A DNA stretch of 64,000 nucleotides from CBDBLK01 sp965215445 (GCA_965215445.1 CBDCDT010000002.1:124001-188000), one strand, 5' to 3'; shown: positions 9,295 through 17,536, counted from the stretch's first letter. Numbers and translations are program-made. The notes: a model not told the origin generated them from the sequence alone.

Positions 9295-11241
9295 TTATTT
9301 GTTATTGCGTTCTACCCAGGATTCATATTCGGCCAGGCATTTCGGGTTGGCCACCGCTTCGAGATTGGTGCAAGGCCTGCCGTTAACAATCCTGGACACC
9401 AAAAGTTCCATCTTTTTATCGGAACGGGTGTAGGGGATGTCCTTTACTTGATAGATGGCCTTGGGAACGTGTCGTGGAGTGGTATTGGCGCGAATCAGGC
9501 GGCGAATGTCTTCACAGCGCTCCCCACTCAAGGCCTCTCCCTCCCGCATTTTGACGAATAAAATGACCTCCACGTCCCCCCTGCTCTGGCGGCCCACACA
9601 CACACTGTCCTCCAACCACGCGAGTGTTTCCACCTGGCCATAAATTTCGGCGGTGCCGATCCTGACCCCCGAAGGATTCAAGGTGGCATCAGAGCGTCCG
9701 TAAACTTCCACTCCCCCCCGCGGGGTCAAGCAAATAAAATCTCCGTGGTGCCAAACGCCGGGGAAGCGCTCAAAATAGGCCGCGCGCAAGCGTTCGCCCG
9801 TTTCATCCCCCAAGAAGTGCAATGGGCGACTGGGAAAGGACTGACGGCACACCAATTCTCCCTGGGTGCCCAACACGGGTTTTCCTTGAGGATCAAAGCA
9901 GGCCACGTCCATGCCCAGACCCAGGCACTGGATTTCCCCCCGGTACACGGGAAGTGTGGGGTTGCCCAACATAAAGCAGCCGATAATATCGCTGCCTCCG
10001 CAAATGGAAGAGACACACAGGTCGGATTTCACGTTGGAATAGATAAAATCGAACTGCTCGGGAAGCAGGGGAATCCCCGTAGAAAGCAAAGTCTCCAAGC
10101 TGGGAAACCCCGAACGATTGCGATAACCATTGTCTTCCAGTGCTTTCAAAAAGCGCGGAGACGTGCCAAATAGGTTGATCTCCTCCCGGTCGATCATCTC
10201 AAAAAAGTATTCCGGCGAGGGCCAGGCGGGACTGCCCTCGTAGAGCACCACCCGCGCGCCAAAAGCGAGAGAACTCATGAGCCAATTCCACATCATCCAA
10301 CCGCAGGTAGTGAAATAAAAAATGCTCTTTTCTGCGGTGAGATCGCTGTGCAACCCCAATTCTTTGAGGTGTTGAAGCAGGGTTCCCCCCACCGAATGGA
10401 CAATCGCCTTGGGTTTTCCGGTGGTTCCCGAGGAATACAAAATATAAAGGGGAGCGGCAAAGGGCACGCGCCTAAAAGAGAGGGTCGCACCGGCACCTTG
10501 GCGCAAAAAATCCTGCCACAAAATGCCCTTGGAAAGTTCGCGCAAATCTGGATTCCGGCCCACAAAATCCACCACCACAATTTTTTCCAGACACGGCAGT
10601 CGGCGTTCGATTTCGCGCAGATGCCCCATCAAGTCGATGCTTTTACCCTTGTATTGGTAAGAGCCGGCGGCAACCAGCACTTTGGGCCGGGTCTGCGCGA
10701 AGCGATCCACCACTCCTTCGACCCCGAAATTGCAAGAGGTGGAGGTAAAAACTCCCCCCAGAGAGGCGCACCCGAGCATGGAAACCACGGTTTCGGGAAT
10801 ATTGGGCATATAGGCCGCCACCACGTCGCCCTCGCTTACTCCCAAATTTTGCAAGGCCCCCTGAAACTCGCCCACACTTTGGGCCAGCTTCTGGTAGGTA
10901 ATTTTCTCTTTCTTTCCCGATTCGCAAACAAAGTGCAGCGCCACCTTGTCGCTCCCCCGGTGGCGCAATAAATTCTCGGCAAAGTTGAGCCTGAGCTTGG
11001 GAAACCAGCCATAACTCGCAAAACTCAAATCCTCGCAAACCGGATCGAGTGGGCCTTCGCAGATCACATCAAAGTATTCGACTAATTGCTTCCAAAAATC
11101 CCGAGGGCGTTCGACGCTAAAGCGGTGAAAATCCGAATAAGTGGAAAAGCACTGGCCCGTCTTTTTGACAAAGGCGTTCATCTGACTGGCCTCGATTCTC
11201 TCGGGCGAGGGTTTCCAAAGCAATTGTGACTGATCGCGCAT
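9295..11241 (-). CDS. aacS: Acetoacetyl-CoA synthetase
   Basis: ATP-dependent ligase making acetoacetyl-CoA from acetoacetate, CoA and ATP (EC 6.2.1.16), of the ANL superfamily. At 648 residues it is the usual length. It has the N-terminal acyl-CoA synthetase extension (DFWKQLVEYF, FPKLRLNFAENLL), the AMP-binding loop YSSGTTGKPKAIVHS, the family-specific TTCGWMMWNWLMSSLAFGA and the hinge/Lys region at the C-terminus (IPYTRSDKKMELLV). Acetoacetate is the end product of the leucine pathway encoded at 25-31 kb, so the two loci could cooperate. It stands alone on the minus strand, convergent with the Rpn gene (6 nt apart), and starts at ATG 11241. Confidence 0.92.
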   Translation of the reverse strand: MRDQSQLLWKPSPERIEASQMNAFVKKTGQCFSTYSDFHRFSVERPRDFWKQLVEYFDVICEGPLDPVCEDLSFASYGWFPKLRLNFAENLLRHRGSDKVALHFVCESGKKEKITYQKLAQSVGEFQGALQNLGVSEGDVVAAYMPNIPETVVSMLGCASLGGVFTSTSCNFGVEGVVDRFAQTRPKVLVAAGSYQYKGKSIDLMGHLREIERRLPCLEKIVVVDFVGRNPDLRELSKGILWQDFLRQGAGATLSFRRVPFAAPLYILYSSGTTGKPKAIVHSVGGTLLQHLKELGLHSDLTAEKSIFYFTTCGWMMWNWLMSSLAFGARVVLYEGSPAWPSPEYFFEMIDREEINLFGTSPRFLKALEDNGYRNRSGFPSLETLLSTGIPLLPEQFDFIYSNVKSDLCVSSICGGSDIIGCFMLGNPTLPVYRGEIQCLGLGMDVACFDPQGKPVLGTQGELVCRQSFPSRPLHFLGDETGERLRAAYFERFPGVWHHGDFICLTPRGGVEVYGRSDATLNPSGVRIGTAEIYGQVETLAWLEDSVCVGRQSRGDVEVILFVKMREGEALSGERCEDIRRLIRANTTPRHVPKAIYQVKDIPYTRSDKKMELLVSRIVNGRPCTNLEAVANPKCLAEYESWVERNNK

Positions 11242-11306
11242 AAAACTCGCTTTTAAAAAAAATCAGGGAGTAGATTCTACCAAATGACCCGTCTCGCTCG
11301 CAACTA

Positions 11307-11876
11307 TTAAAGCAGGCCCTTCAGTTTTTTCAGGCTTTCGGCCTCGACGCTTTGATGCAGGCTCTGGCCGTGGCCATCCATGGTCACCACCACGGGAAAG
11401 TCTTCCACCGTCAGTTCCCAAATCGCCTCGGGAGCGCCAAATTCTTCCTTGAGGTAGACATTGTCCACCGAAAGCACTTTTTCCGCCAGCACTTGGGCCG
11501 CGCCACCGACAGCGTGAAAGTAGACGCAACCATATTCGCGGTTGGCCTCTAAAGTTTTGGCCCCCATGCCCCCCTTGCCGATCACTCCGACAATCCCGTA
11601 ATCGCGCATGACCTGCCACTGGTAGGGTTCTTCCCTGATGGAAGTGGTAGGCCCCGCCGCCACCACCCGGTATTTTCCGGGGGCATCTTCAATCACCACC
11701 GGGCCACAGTGATAAATAATTTGTTCGCGCAAATCCACGGGGCAGGGATTACCTTCATGCAAGTATTTGTGGACGGCATCGCGGGCGGTGAAGAGTTTGC
11801 CTGAAATGAGAACCTGATCTCCCGATTTTAACTGGCGAATTTTTTCGCGTTTAAAGGGATAGTCGAGCCGCTTCAT
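11307..11876 (-). CDS. Class I fumarate hydratase, beta subunit (C-terminal domain)
   Basis: Beta part of the two-subunit iron-sulfur fumarase, which interconverts fumarate and malate. Family blocks include LKSGDQVLISGKLFTARDAVH, GPVVIEDAPGKYRVVAAGPT, and TSIREEPY, then GKGGMGAKTLEANREYGCVY and FHAVGGAAQVLA. ATG 11876 overlaps the alpha-subunit stop as TGATG, giving 189 residues, the normal size for this subunit. A start further upstream at 11945 lies within the alpha gene and adds unrelated sequence. Tight coupling suggests equal amounts of both subunits. Confidence 0.9.
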   Translation of the reverse strand: MKRLDYPFKREKIRQLKSGDQVLISGKLFTARDAVHKYLHEGNPCPVDLREQIIYHCGPVVIEDAPGKYRVVAAGPTTSIREEPYQWQVMRDYGIVGVIGKGGMGAKTLEANREYGCVYFHAVGGAAQVLAEKVLSVDNVYLKEEFGAPEAIWELTVEDFPVVVTMDGHGQSLHQSVEAESLKKLKGLL

Positions 11877-12811
11877 CAGTAGAGCCAATCCCTTATTTTT
11901 CCCACGCCAGTCAACAAGACACCCTGCCGGCGGTAGGCCCAACACATATAGGAAACCGACACAAAAAAGGATGCCGGCAGGCGGTTGAGCACTCCCACTT
12001 TACAGCCCAAAAGCGTGGTTTTGCCCCCAAACCCCATCGGGCCGATGCCCAACTTGTTGGAAGTTTCCACAATATCCTTTTCCAGGCGGGCCAAATCCGG
12101 ATGGGGATTTTTGTCGTTCAAAAATCTTAACAACTGTTTTTTGGAATCCTTGTATCCAGCACTGCGATCACCCCCGATGGTCACTCCCAAAACCCCGGGG
12201 CCACAACCCTGCCCTTGCGCTTTATGGACGGCATCGAGAATCACCTTGCGCGCGCCTTCCAAATCCCGCCCCGCCTCCAGTGGAGTATGCGGCAGAGAAT
12301 ATTGAGCACCGACGTTTTCACAGCCGCCGCCCTTGAGCATGATTCTTACGCGCAGGCCTTTTTTGAGTGCTGAATCCTCAGTGAAATGTACGTCCGGGTG
12401 TCCCGGCCCCAAATTGGTGCCTTCATTTTTGCCGGTCAGAGAGTCCACCGAATTTTGCCGCAAATATCCCACCCGGGTGGCCTCGACAATCGCCCGTTCG
12501 AGAGTCTTGATAAAAGGCCCTTGCACATAACCCCGAGGGTGCTCGACAAAAACGTGTACGGTTCCGGTATCCTGGCACAGGGGTTGGGACTTTTTCTTGG
12601 CCAATTCAATATTGGCCTTGATAATTTGCATGGCATATTCGGCAGAGGTTTTTTTCTCTTCTCTGCGCAAGGCCTTGAGAATGACTTTTTGAATGTCGTC
12701 GGGAATCTCCGCAGACGTCACCCTCAACAACTCCAACAGGGAATCAAAAAGTGCCGTTTTGCCAGCCAATTCAAGAACCCTTAACCTTGAGTTCGGAATC
12801 GTTGTCTTCAA
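11876..12811 (-). CDS. Class I fumarate hydratase, alpha subunit
   Basis: Alpha subunit of the oxygen-sensitive [4Fe-4S] fumarase. The three cluster cysteines are visible: C79 in PLCQDTGT, C164 in GGGCENVG and C270 in LLGCKVG. GVTIGGDRSAGY and KNPHPDLARLE are further family blocks. The start is uncertain: TTG 12811 lies 14 nt after AAGGAGG but inside the preceding small gene, and a TTG at 12769 just after that gene's stop would also leave a complete domain. It belongs to an overlapping operon: cytidine deaminase, small protein, alpha, beta. Confidence 0.9.
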   Translation of the reverse strand: MKTTIPNSRLRVLELAGKTALFDSLLELLRVTSAEIPDDIQKVILKALRREEKKTSAEYAMQIIKANIELAKKKSQPLCQDTGTVHVFVEHPRGYVQGPFIKTLERAIVEATRVGYLRQNSVDSLTGKNEGTNLGPGHPDVHFTEDSALKKGLRVRIMLKGGGCENVGAQYSLPHTPLEAGRDLEGARKVILDAVHKAQGQGCGPGVLGVTIGGDRSAGYKDSKKQLLRFLNDKNPHPDLARLEKDIVETSNKLGIGPMGFGGKTTLLGCKVGVLNRLPASFFVSVSYMCWAYRRQGVLLTGVGKIRDWLY

Positions 12812-13019
12812 TAAATTGCAACAAATCCTCCTTTTCTTTTAGCAGCCGTTGCCATTGTTCCTTGTATAAGGTCACCGGAAAGCGCCCCAAACCATAGGCC
12901 GAGACAGCGCCTTTTTGGCTGACTTTAAAGGAGATGCTGGCGTTCTGCTTGCCCCCCGATTTCAGTTTCTCATTTTCGGCCTTGAGCCGTTCTACTTCTT
13001 TGGCCAAATCTTCACTCAC
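12771..13019 (-). CDS. Conserved small coiled-coil protein of unknown function
   Basis: An 82-residue protein starting at GTG 13019, chosen because GGGAGGA sits about 5 nt upstream and the start overlaps the cytidine deaminase stop by 8 nt. The first 25 residues form a coiled coil (LAKEVERLKAENEKLKSGG). The middle block SISFKVSQKGAVSAYGLG continues as RFPVTLYKEQWQRLL; this pattern recurs in small uncharacterised proteins of several phyla, as far as I recall. No function is known to me. Its 3' end overlaps the fumarase alpha start region. Confidence 0.6.
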   Translation of the reverse strand: MSEDLAKEVERLKAENEKLKSGGKQNASISFKVSQKGAVSAYGLGRFPVTLYKEQWQRLLKEKEDLLQFIEDNDSELKVKGS

Positions 13020-13440
13020 TTCGTCCTCCCTTTGCTCGTCCCAGACTCTCACCACCAAAACGATGGGGTAAGAGTTGGTAAAAATTTATATTGCGCTCTA
13101 TCTTATACTTGTTGCCCAGGTAAACGGGAAAATCCTCTCTGGCAAATTCCGCTATTGCCTGCAAACACATTCCGCAGGGGCACACGCTGCGATCGCCATC
13201 GCCCACCACTGCCACCCATTCGATGGAGATTTCTCCCCACTTGGCCACGCAAGCAAAAAGGGCGTTGCGTTCAGCGCAGATACCGACCGGATAGCTTGCG
13301 TTTTCGACGTTGCAACCGGCAATTAGTTCATCGCGCCCGACAATCTTCAGCAAGGCCCCCACGCGTAAACCGCTATAGGGTGCATGGGCCTTCTGGCATG
13401 CGGCCAATGCTTGAGCGTGAACAAAACCTAAATTGTCAAT
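13012..13440 (-). CDS. cdd: Cytidine deaminase, possibly with an ATT start codon
   Basis: Zinc enzyme converting cytidine or deoxycytidine to uridine. HAPYSGLRVGA is the substrate loop. CNVENASYPVGICAERNA carries zinc ligand C55 and proton-shuttle E57 (142-residue numbering), and CPCGMC gives zinc ligands C89 and C92. The first conventional start, TTG 13407, would remove the N-terminal helix that precedes HAPYS in the family and has no ribosome site. An in-frame ATT at 13440 lies 7 nt after GAGG and restores a helix of normal length (MDNLGFVHAQALAACQKA). No ATG, GTG or TTG occurs upstream of it in frame before a TAG. The start is therefore an inference. First gene of the fumarase operon. Confidence 0.85.
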   Translation of the reverse strand: MDNLGFVHAQALAACQKAHAPYSGLRVGALLKIVGRDELIAGCNVENASYPVGICAERNALFACVAKWGEISIEWVAVVGDGDRSVCPCGMCLQAIAEFAREDFPVYLGNKYKIERNINFYQLLPHRFGGESLGRAKGGRSE

Positions 13441-13569
13441 TACTTTCCTCGCTTTGGGAAACGCCGTTTTACGAAGGCGATTATGGCCCTAGAAAAATCA
13501 ACCGTCAAGCATTACTCTAAAAGAACCCTTTTGGAAAATGGGTAAAATGTATTTTATCAAGGAAGAGAA

Positions 13570-15036
13570 ATGCAAAATCAAGTTGAAGTCATAAATCCCC
13601 ACAACTTTGAACAAGACAACCACTTTTTTTCCAAGGCCCTCAATTCCCAACTCCACCCTCTGGTCGAATACTTTTTTAATCTGGATCACGAAAGGTTAAT
13701 CAAGCGCTACAAACACCTGCACCCCCAGGTCGATGCCGATGCCTTGCGCGACATTCTCAAATACCAAAGCAAACATTTTTTTAGGGGCGGTTCGGATTTG
13801 TTTTACACCACCAACGAGAAGGGCAATCGGCGCATGGTGGTTTTGGAAACCAACTCCTGCCCCGCTGGACAAAGGTGCATGCCCCCCCTCAACGATGCCG
13901 ACGAATACCGGGGCTATCGTTCACTGATTGAAAACTCTTTCCTGCCCCAACTCAAAAAGAGGAGACTGCCCAAAGGTGTCCTGGCAGTCATTTACGACAA
14001 AAACTACATGGACAATTCGGGATACGCCTCCACGCTGGCCGACCTCACCGGAGGGCCGGTTTACCTGGTTCCCTGCATGAATGGCGAAAATTCTCCAGTG
14101 ATTTTTGAAAACGGAATCATGTACATCACCACTCCCGAGGGAAAGAGCGTTCCCGTCCGCGCGGCCTTGAGGCACGTCACTCAAAAACCGTGGAACCGCA
14201 TCCCACCGACCAGTAAAACTTTTATCTATAATTCCACTTTGGTTTGCCTGGCGGGGGGAAGGAACAAGTTAGTGGCGAATAAGGCCTACGAATTTTACAA
14301 CACGACCATCGCCAAAACGGGACTCAAAATTTCCATACCCGAAACCATCAAAGACGTATCCAAATTGGAAATCCCTTTGTGGGTGGAAAAATTCGGCGGC
14401 CGGGCGGTCATCAAAATTCCCTATTCCAACGCCGGACAGGGAGTTTTTACCGTGACCACACGAGAAGAACTCGACGCTTTCATGGAAAAGGATTACCCCT
14501 ACGACCAATTCATCGTACAAAACCTGATTGGACACTACGAGTGGAGTTCCCACAGTGAGCACGAACGCCTCTTTCATGTGGGAACCATGCCCAACAAAAA
14601 GGGAAAAATCTTTATCGCCGATCTGAGAATGATGGTGTATTCCTCTCCCCAGGGATTTGCCCCCTGTGTGCTTTTCGCCCGACGCGCCCGCGCTCCCCTG
14701 GAGGCAACCATTACAACTTCGAGTTGGGAAGTCCTGGGAACCACCCTCTCCGTCGCCGGGCCGAATGAAAACAAATGGGGTGCTGACACCTCCCGACTGA
14801 TGCTGATGGATCGCAAGGATTTCAATTCGCTTGGTCTGGGCATCGACGACCTGGTGGAGGCGTACATTCAAACGATCTTAACGGTTATCGCCATCGACCA
14901 AATGGCACAAAAACTGCTCAACAAAAGGGGCCTGTTCCGCATGAAATTGTTCAAGTCTCTCAACAACGACGAGTCCCTGATTCGGGAAATCAAGCTGCAG
15001 TCATCAAGTCCGATCCAAAGACTTAATGTGGCCTAG
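13570..15036 (+). CDS. ATP-grasp-like protein of unknown substrate
   Basis: A 488-residue soluble protein starting at ATG 13570 with AAGGAAGAG upstream. A central segment GGRAVIKIPYSNAGQGVFTV looks like the phosphate-binding loop of an ATP-grasp ligase, followed by FIVQNLIGHYEWSS and, later, IFIADLRMMVYSS, as expected for the second half of such a fold. The N-terminal part has MVVLETNSCPAGQRCMPPL and VLAVIYDKNY, with two Cys close together. No known enzyme family is recognised, and no signal peptide or membrane helix is seen. It is a lone gene, divergent from cdd; its stop is 14 nt from the convergent RhuM stop. Confidence 0.55.
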   Translation: MQNQVEVINPHNFEQDNHFFSKALNSQLHPLVEYFFNLDHERLIKRYKHLHPQVDADALRDILKYQSKHFFRGGSDLFYTTNEKGNRRMVVLETNSCPAGQRCMPPLNDADEYRGYRSLIENSFLPQLKKRRLPKGVLAVIYDKNYMDNSGYASTLADLTGGPVYLVPCMNGENSPVIFENGIMYITTPEGKSVPVRAALRHVTQKPWNRIPPTSKTFIYNSTLVCLAGGRNKLVANKAYEFYNTTIAKTGLKISIPETIKDVSKLEIPLWVEKFGGRAVIKIPYSNAGQGVFTVTTREELDAFMEKDYPYDQFIVQNLIGHYEWSSHSEHERLFHVGTMPNKKGKIFIADLRMMVYSSPQGFAPCVLFARRARAPLEATITTSSWEVLGTTLSVAGPNENKWGADTSRLMLMDRKDFNSLGLGIDDLVEAYIQTILTVIAIDQMAQKLLNKRGLFRMKLFKSLNNDESLIREIKLQSSSPIQRLNVA

Positions 15037-15049
15037 TTGGCCTATTTGG

Positions 15050-16084
15050 TCATTCGTTTTTCTCTTTTTTGCCTGACACCAGTTTATTACTCAATTCTTC
15101 AATCTCTTTTATATCTTCGTAATTCGCTTCTATCGCTTCGGCCTTTTTTCTCTTTGTATTAAATTCGTCGTAGCGTTTTTCAGCGAGTGCCTTAGCCACT
15201 TTGGCCTCCACCTGGCCTGAGTGAGTTAAAATTTTCTGTTCGTTAAATTCCAAAAAGGCATCAAGTTTTTCTTCCCATTGTCCCATATTCACGGTCTGGC
15301 GGTTCCTGGCCTGGAGTTCAGCATAATCCAAATACATAGTCACAATATGATTCAACCGCCCTATTTCTTCTTCATTTAAATAATTCTTTGAAGTAGAGAC
15401 ATCCCCTTTGCGAACGATTGCCCCCTTCCAAGAAGTCAGCCCCATGTGAGGTTTATCGAGATCGCTTCTCTCAACGATTATCTCAGCAGCGGTTTGTCCT
15501 GTAATAGCCCACAACATTTTATTCTGTACTTTCTTAAAAAAGAGTTGCGCCCGCTCAGAATTTTTATCGTAATCTACGGCCGTGGCATAAATATCCTTGA
15601 TCTTCTGGTAGAAACGTTTTTCCGATGCCCGGACGTCACGGATTCGCTCAAGCCATTCGTCAAAGTAATCCCATTCGTCAGTCCGTTTTAGCTGCTCGTC
15701 GTTCATGGCAAAACCCTTGACGAGGTATTCTTTCAGAGTGGTCGTTGCCCATTTGCGAAATTGGATACCTCGGGGAGATTTAACACGATATCCCACGGCT
15801 AAAATGGCATCCAAACTATAGAGTAACATCCTGTAATTCTTGCCATCTTGGGCAGTTGTCAAGGATTCCTTGACAACTGAATCCTTGAGTAATTCCCCTT
15901 CTTCAAAAATATTTTTTAAGTGTTCGCTAACATTTTGCTTCGTTGTATTAAAAAGCTCCGCTATCTCTGCTTGGGCAAGCCAGACTGTCCCACCCGATGC
16001 TCTCAGTTGCACCTCTATTTCGCCATCGGGGGCGGTATATAAAATCATTTCCCCTTGAATAATAATCCCAACTCCACGAGGCAT
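15050..16084 (-). CDS. RhuM-family protein
   Basis: A 344-residue member of the virulence RhuM family, common on mobile and defence islands and of unclear biochemistry. The N-terminus shows the family DNA-binding-like block VWLAQAEIAELFNTTKQNVS, then GKNYRMLLYSLDAILAVGYR and GIQFRKWATTTLKEYLVKGF. The C-terminal half is helical and charged. Two starts are possible: ATG 16084, or ATG 16048 directly behind AAGGGG. The stretch coding SVVKESLTT contains a perfect 12-bp inverted repeat (15853-15879). It lies just downstream of the solitary CRISPR-like repeat on the same strand. Confidence 0.85.
   Translation of the reverse strand: MPRGVGIIIQGEMILYTAPDGEIEVQLRASGGTVWLAQAEIAELFNTTKQNVSEHLKNIFEEGELLKDSVVKESLTTAQDGKNYRMLLYSLDAILAVGYRVKSPRGIQFRKWATTTLKEYLVKGFAMNDEQLKRTDEWDYFDEWLERIRDVRASEKRFYQKIKDIYATAVDYDKNSERAQLFFKKVQNKMLWAITGQTAAEIIVERSDLDKPHMGLTSWKGAIVRKGDVSTSKNYLNEEEIGRLNHIVTMYLDYAELQARNRQTVNMGQWEEKLDAFLEFNEQKILTHSGQVEAKVAKALAEKRYDEFNTKRKKAEAIEANYEDIKEIEELSNKLVSGKKEKNE
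15853..15879. repeat. Perfect 12-bp inverted repeat inside the RhuM gene
   Basis: CAGTTGTCAAGG, a 3-nt centre and CCTTGACAACTG form a perfect hairpin-capable palindrome within the coding sequence for DSVVKESLTTA. It could act as a site, an mRNA hairpin, or be a chance effect of codon choice. Confidence 0.8.
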
Positions 16085-16169
16085 CCTTTCATTTTTTGGT
16101 TTTTTGCCAATTCTTTTTGGATGGCCTGAATCTCAAAATTGAACGATGAAAATTAATGTCGCTCAACAG

Positions 16170-16203
16170 ATCTACAATAGCAGAAATTAAAACCGCCTTT
16201 TAC
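16170..16203 (-). ncRNA. Solitary Cas12a-type repeat with kept crRNA handle (crRNA-like element)
   Basis: On the minus strand the element ends AATTTCTGCTATTGTAGAT, against AATTTCTACTTTTGTAGAT in the array repeats. The two changes keep the handle: the stem TCTGC/GTAGA still pairs with one G-U wobble around a TATT loop. The 5' part is diverged. It lies 1.4 kb from the array, on the same strand, overlapping the stop codon of the membrane-protein gene at 16200. It is followed by a single unique pseudo-spacer, CTGTTGAGCGACATTAATTT, and no second repeat. Such lone crRNA-like units (CreA, CreR) regulate genes through Cas complexes in some CRISPR systems; that role here is inference. Confidence 0.7.
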
Positions 16204-17480
16204 TTTGTTTTGCATGTAAAAGACAAGTAAGTTTCAATTTGCTTTTCTTTTAAATATTTTTTCACAGGAGAACATTCTCCACGAGAAATTAAAAATTTTC
16301 CGTAAAGCAAGTTTAAAAATGTCGGCCCGGTCGTATTTTGCTCTTCTTTCTTTACTTTATCCATTGACCGAGTAATTTTTTTTACGTCTCCAGAGCTTAT
16401 CGAAGCCAAAACTGCATTGGTAGAATCAATATCTCGATTTTCTTCTTTGGCATAGACTGAAATCAACTGGCGTCCCTTAATGGGATGTTTTGTTTTTCTT
16501 TTAGCGCGAAGATTTTCCATCAATTTTTTAGACTCCAGCATGGCAATGTTATTCCAAGTACCTGAACCAATAATAGAAGTATCAATATTTTTGATGTTTG
16601 AAGATTTTGAAAGTTCCTGTGAAATGGCAATCTTTTTTCCCAATGTCGGTTTAATAGAATAATAAAGGATAAAATATTCATATTTTTTTGTTTTTTTATT
16701 CAAACGGAAATAGACATCATCAACCCTTGATGAGCCGACTACTGTTTTTAACGAGTCAAAGAAAGTTGGTATATCCTTAAAATTAACACTTGGCATAAGA
16801 GAAGCAGTCAACACCCTACTCCCCATTTCAACTCCATAAAATTTAGACAAAAGTTTGGCCTCGTCCAGACTCTCTCCCATGCCATAGCCAACGTAATACA
16901 ATCTTGAACGATTTTCAGGGAGTTTTTCAACCCACTCAGGCACTTTTCGGGCCAGTTTTTTAGTATGGTTGGCTTGCGCATAGGCATTAGAAATAAAAGG
17001 TAGCCAAAATGAATTTTTTTGAGAAAGAATTGTTTGGTCATTTTTTTCATTATTTAAATTTAAATCTTCAATTTCAATAATCTTTTCAAATATTTGCTTT
17101 TTGTACTCTTCTTTAGCCTTTTGATCTTCTTCATTATCAAAATCATATTTAATTATTTCTATTTGACCAATCAATTTATCACCCATATTTTTTTTGTGCA
17201 TTAATGTTTTATAATCACCTTCTATTATATTTTCGTTTGCAAAAACGAGAATTACGTTAATAATAGCGATAGCTAACGATGTTTTTTTATATTTTTGATT
17301 ATCAAAAGAGGTAGAAATTAAGTTTATAATTGCAATGAAAATCGCTAAAACAGCAGATACAATTGCCCACCACAAGAACATACTAACTTTACTTTCCGCT
17401 TCAGAAATAAAGTTATTAATCCGATCGGAGTAAGCAAGACCCACAAAAAAGAATATCAAAAACAAAAGAATTTTTTTCAT
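16200..17480 (-). CDS. Unknown membrane-anchored protein beside the CRISPR array
   Basis: A 426-residue, very AT-rich gene starting at ATG 17480 with AGGGAGGTGAT 5-6 nt upstream. The protein has a signal-like helix (MKKILLFLIFFFVGLAYS) and two further membrane helices (WWAIVSAVLAIFIAIINLI; SLAIAIINVILVFANENII). An acidic/lysine-rich helical stretch and then a soluble domain follow. The part PEWVEKLPENRSRLYYVGYG with ESLDEAKLLSK resembles LPP20-type lipoprotein domains. No close family is recognised. It lies between RhuM and the array on the same strand, has the same base composition as the cas genes and was probably acquired with them. Whether it belongs to the CRISPR system is unknown. Confidence 0.55.
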   Translation of the reverse strand: MKKILLFLIFFFVGLAYSDRINNFISEAESKVSMFLWWAIVSAVLAIFIAIINLISTSFDNQKYKKTSLAIAIINVILVFANENIIEGDYKTLMHKKNMGDKLIGQIEIIKYDFDNEEDQKAKEEYKKQIFEKIIEIEDLNLNNEKNDQTILSQKNSFWLPFISNAYAQANHTKKLARKVPEWVEKLPENRSRLYYVGYGMGESLDEAKLLSKFYGVEMGSRVLTASLMPSVNFKDIPTFFDSLKTVVGSSRVDDVYFRLNKKTKKYEYFILYYSIKPTLGKKIAISQELSKSSNIKNIDTSIIGSGTWNNIAMLESKKLMENLRAKRKTKHPIKGRQLISVYAKEENRDIDSTNAVLASISSGDVKKITRSMDKVKKEEQNTTGPTFLNLLYGKFLISRGECSPVKKYLKEKQIETYLSFTCKTK

Positions 17481-17507
17481 CAAATCACCTCCCTTATCGT
17501 TATTGTT

Positions 17508-17536
17508 AATCTAACGTCGCTTACAAGAAAAAGCAA
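17508..17536 (-). promoter_or_regulatory. Candidate promoter of the membrane-protein gene, overlapping a pseudo-spacer match
   Basis: On the minus strand TTGCTT (17531-17536) and TAGATT (17508-17513) are spaced by 17 nt, upstream of the AGGGAGGTGAT ribosome site of the 426-residue gene. The sequence from 17527 downward, CTTGTAAGCGACGTTAGATT, matches the pseudo-spacer of the solitary repeat at 14 of 20 positions by eye, with TTTT on its 5' side. The promoter boxes are only fair matches. Confidence 0.35.
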
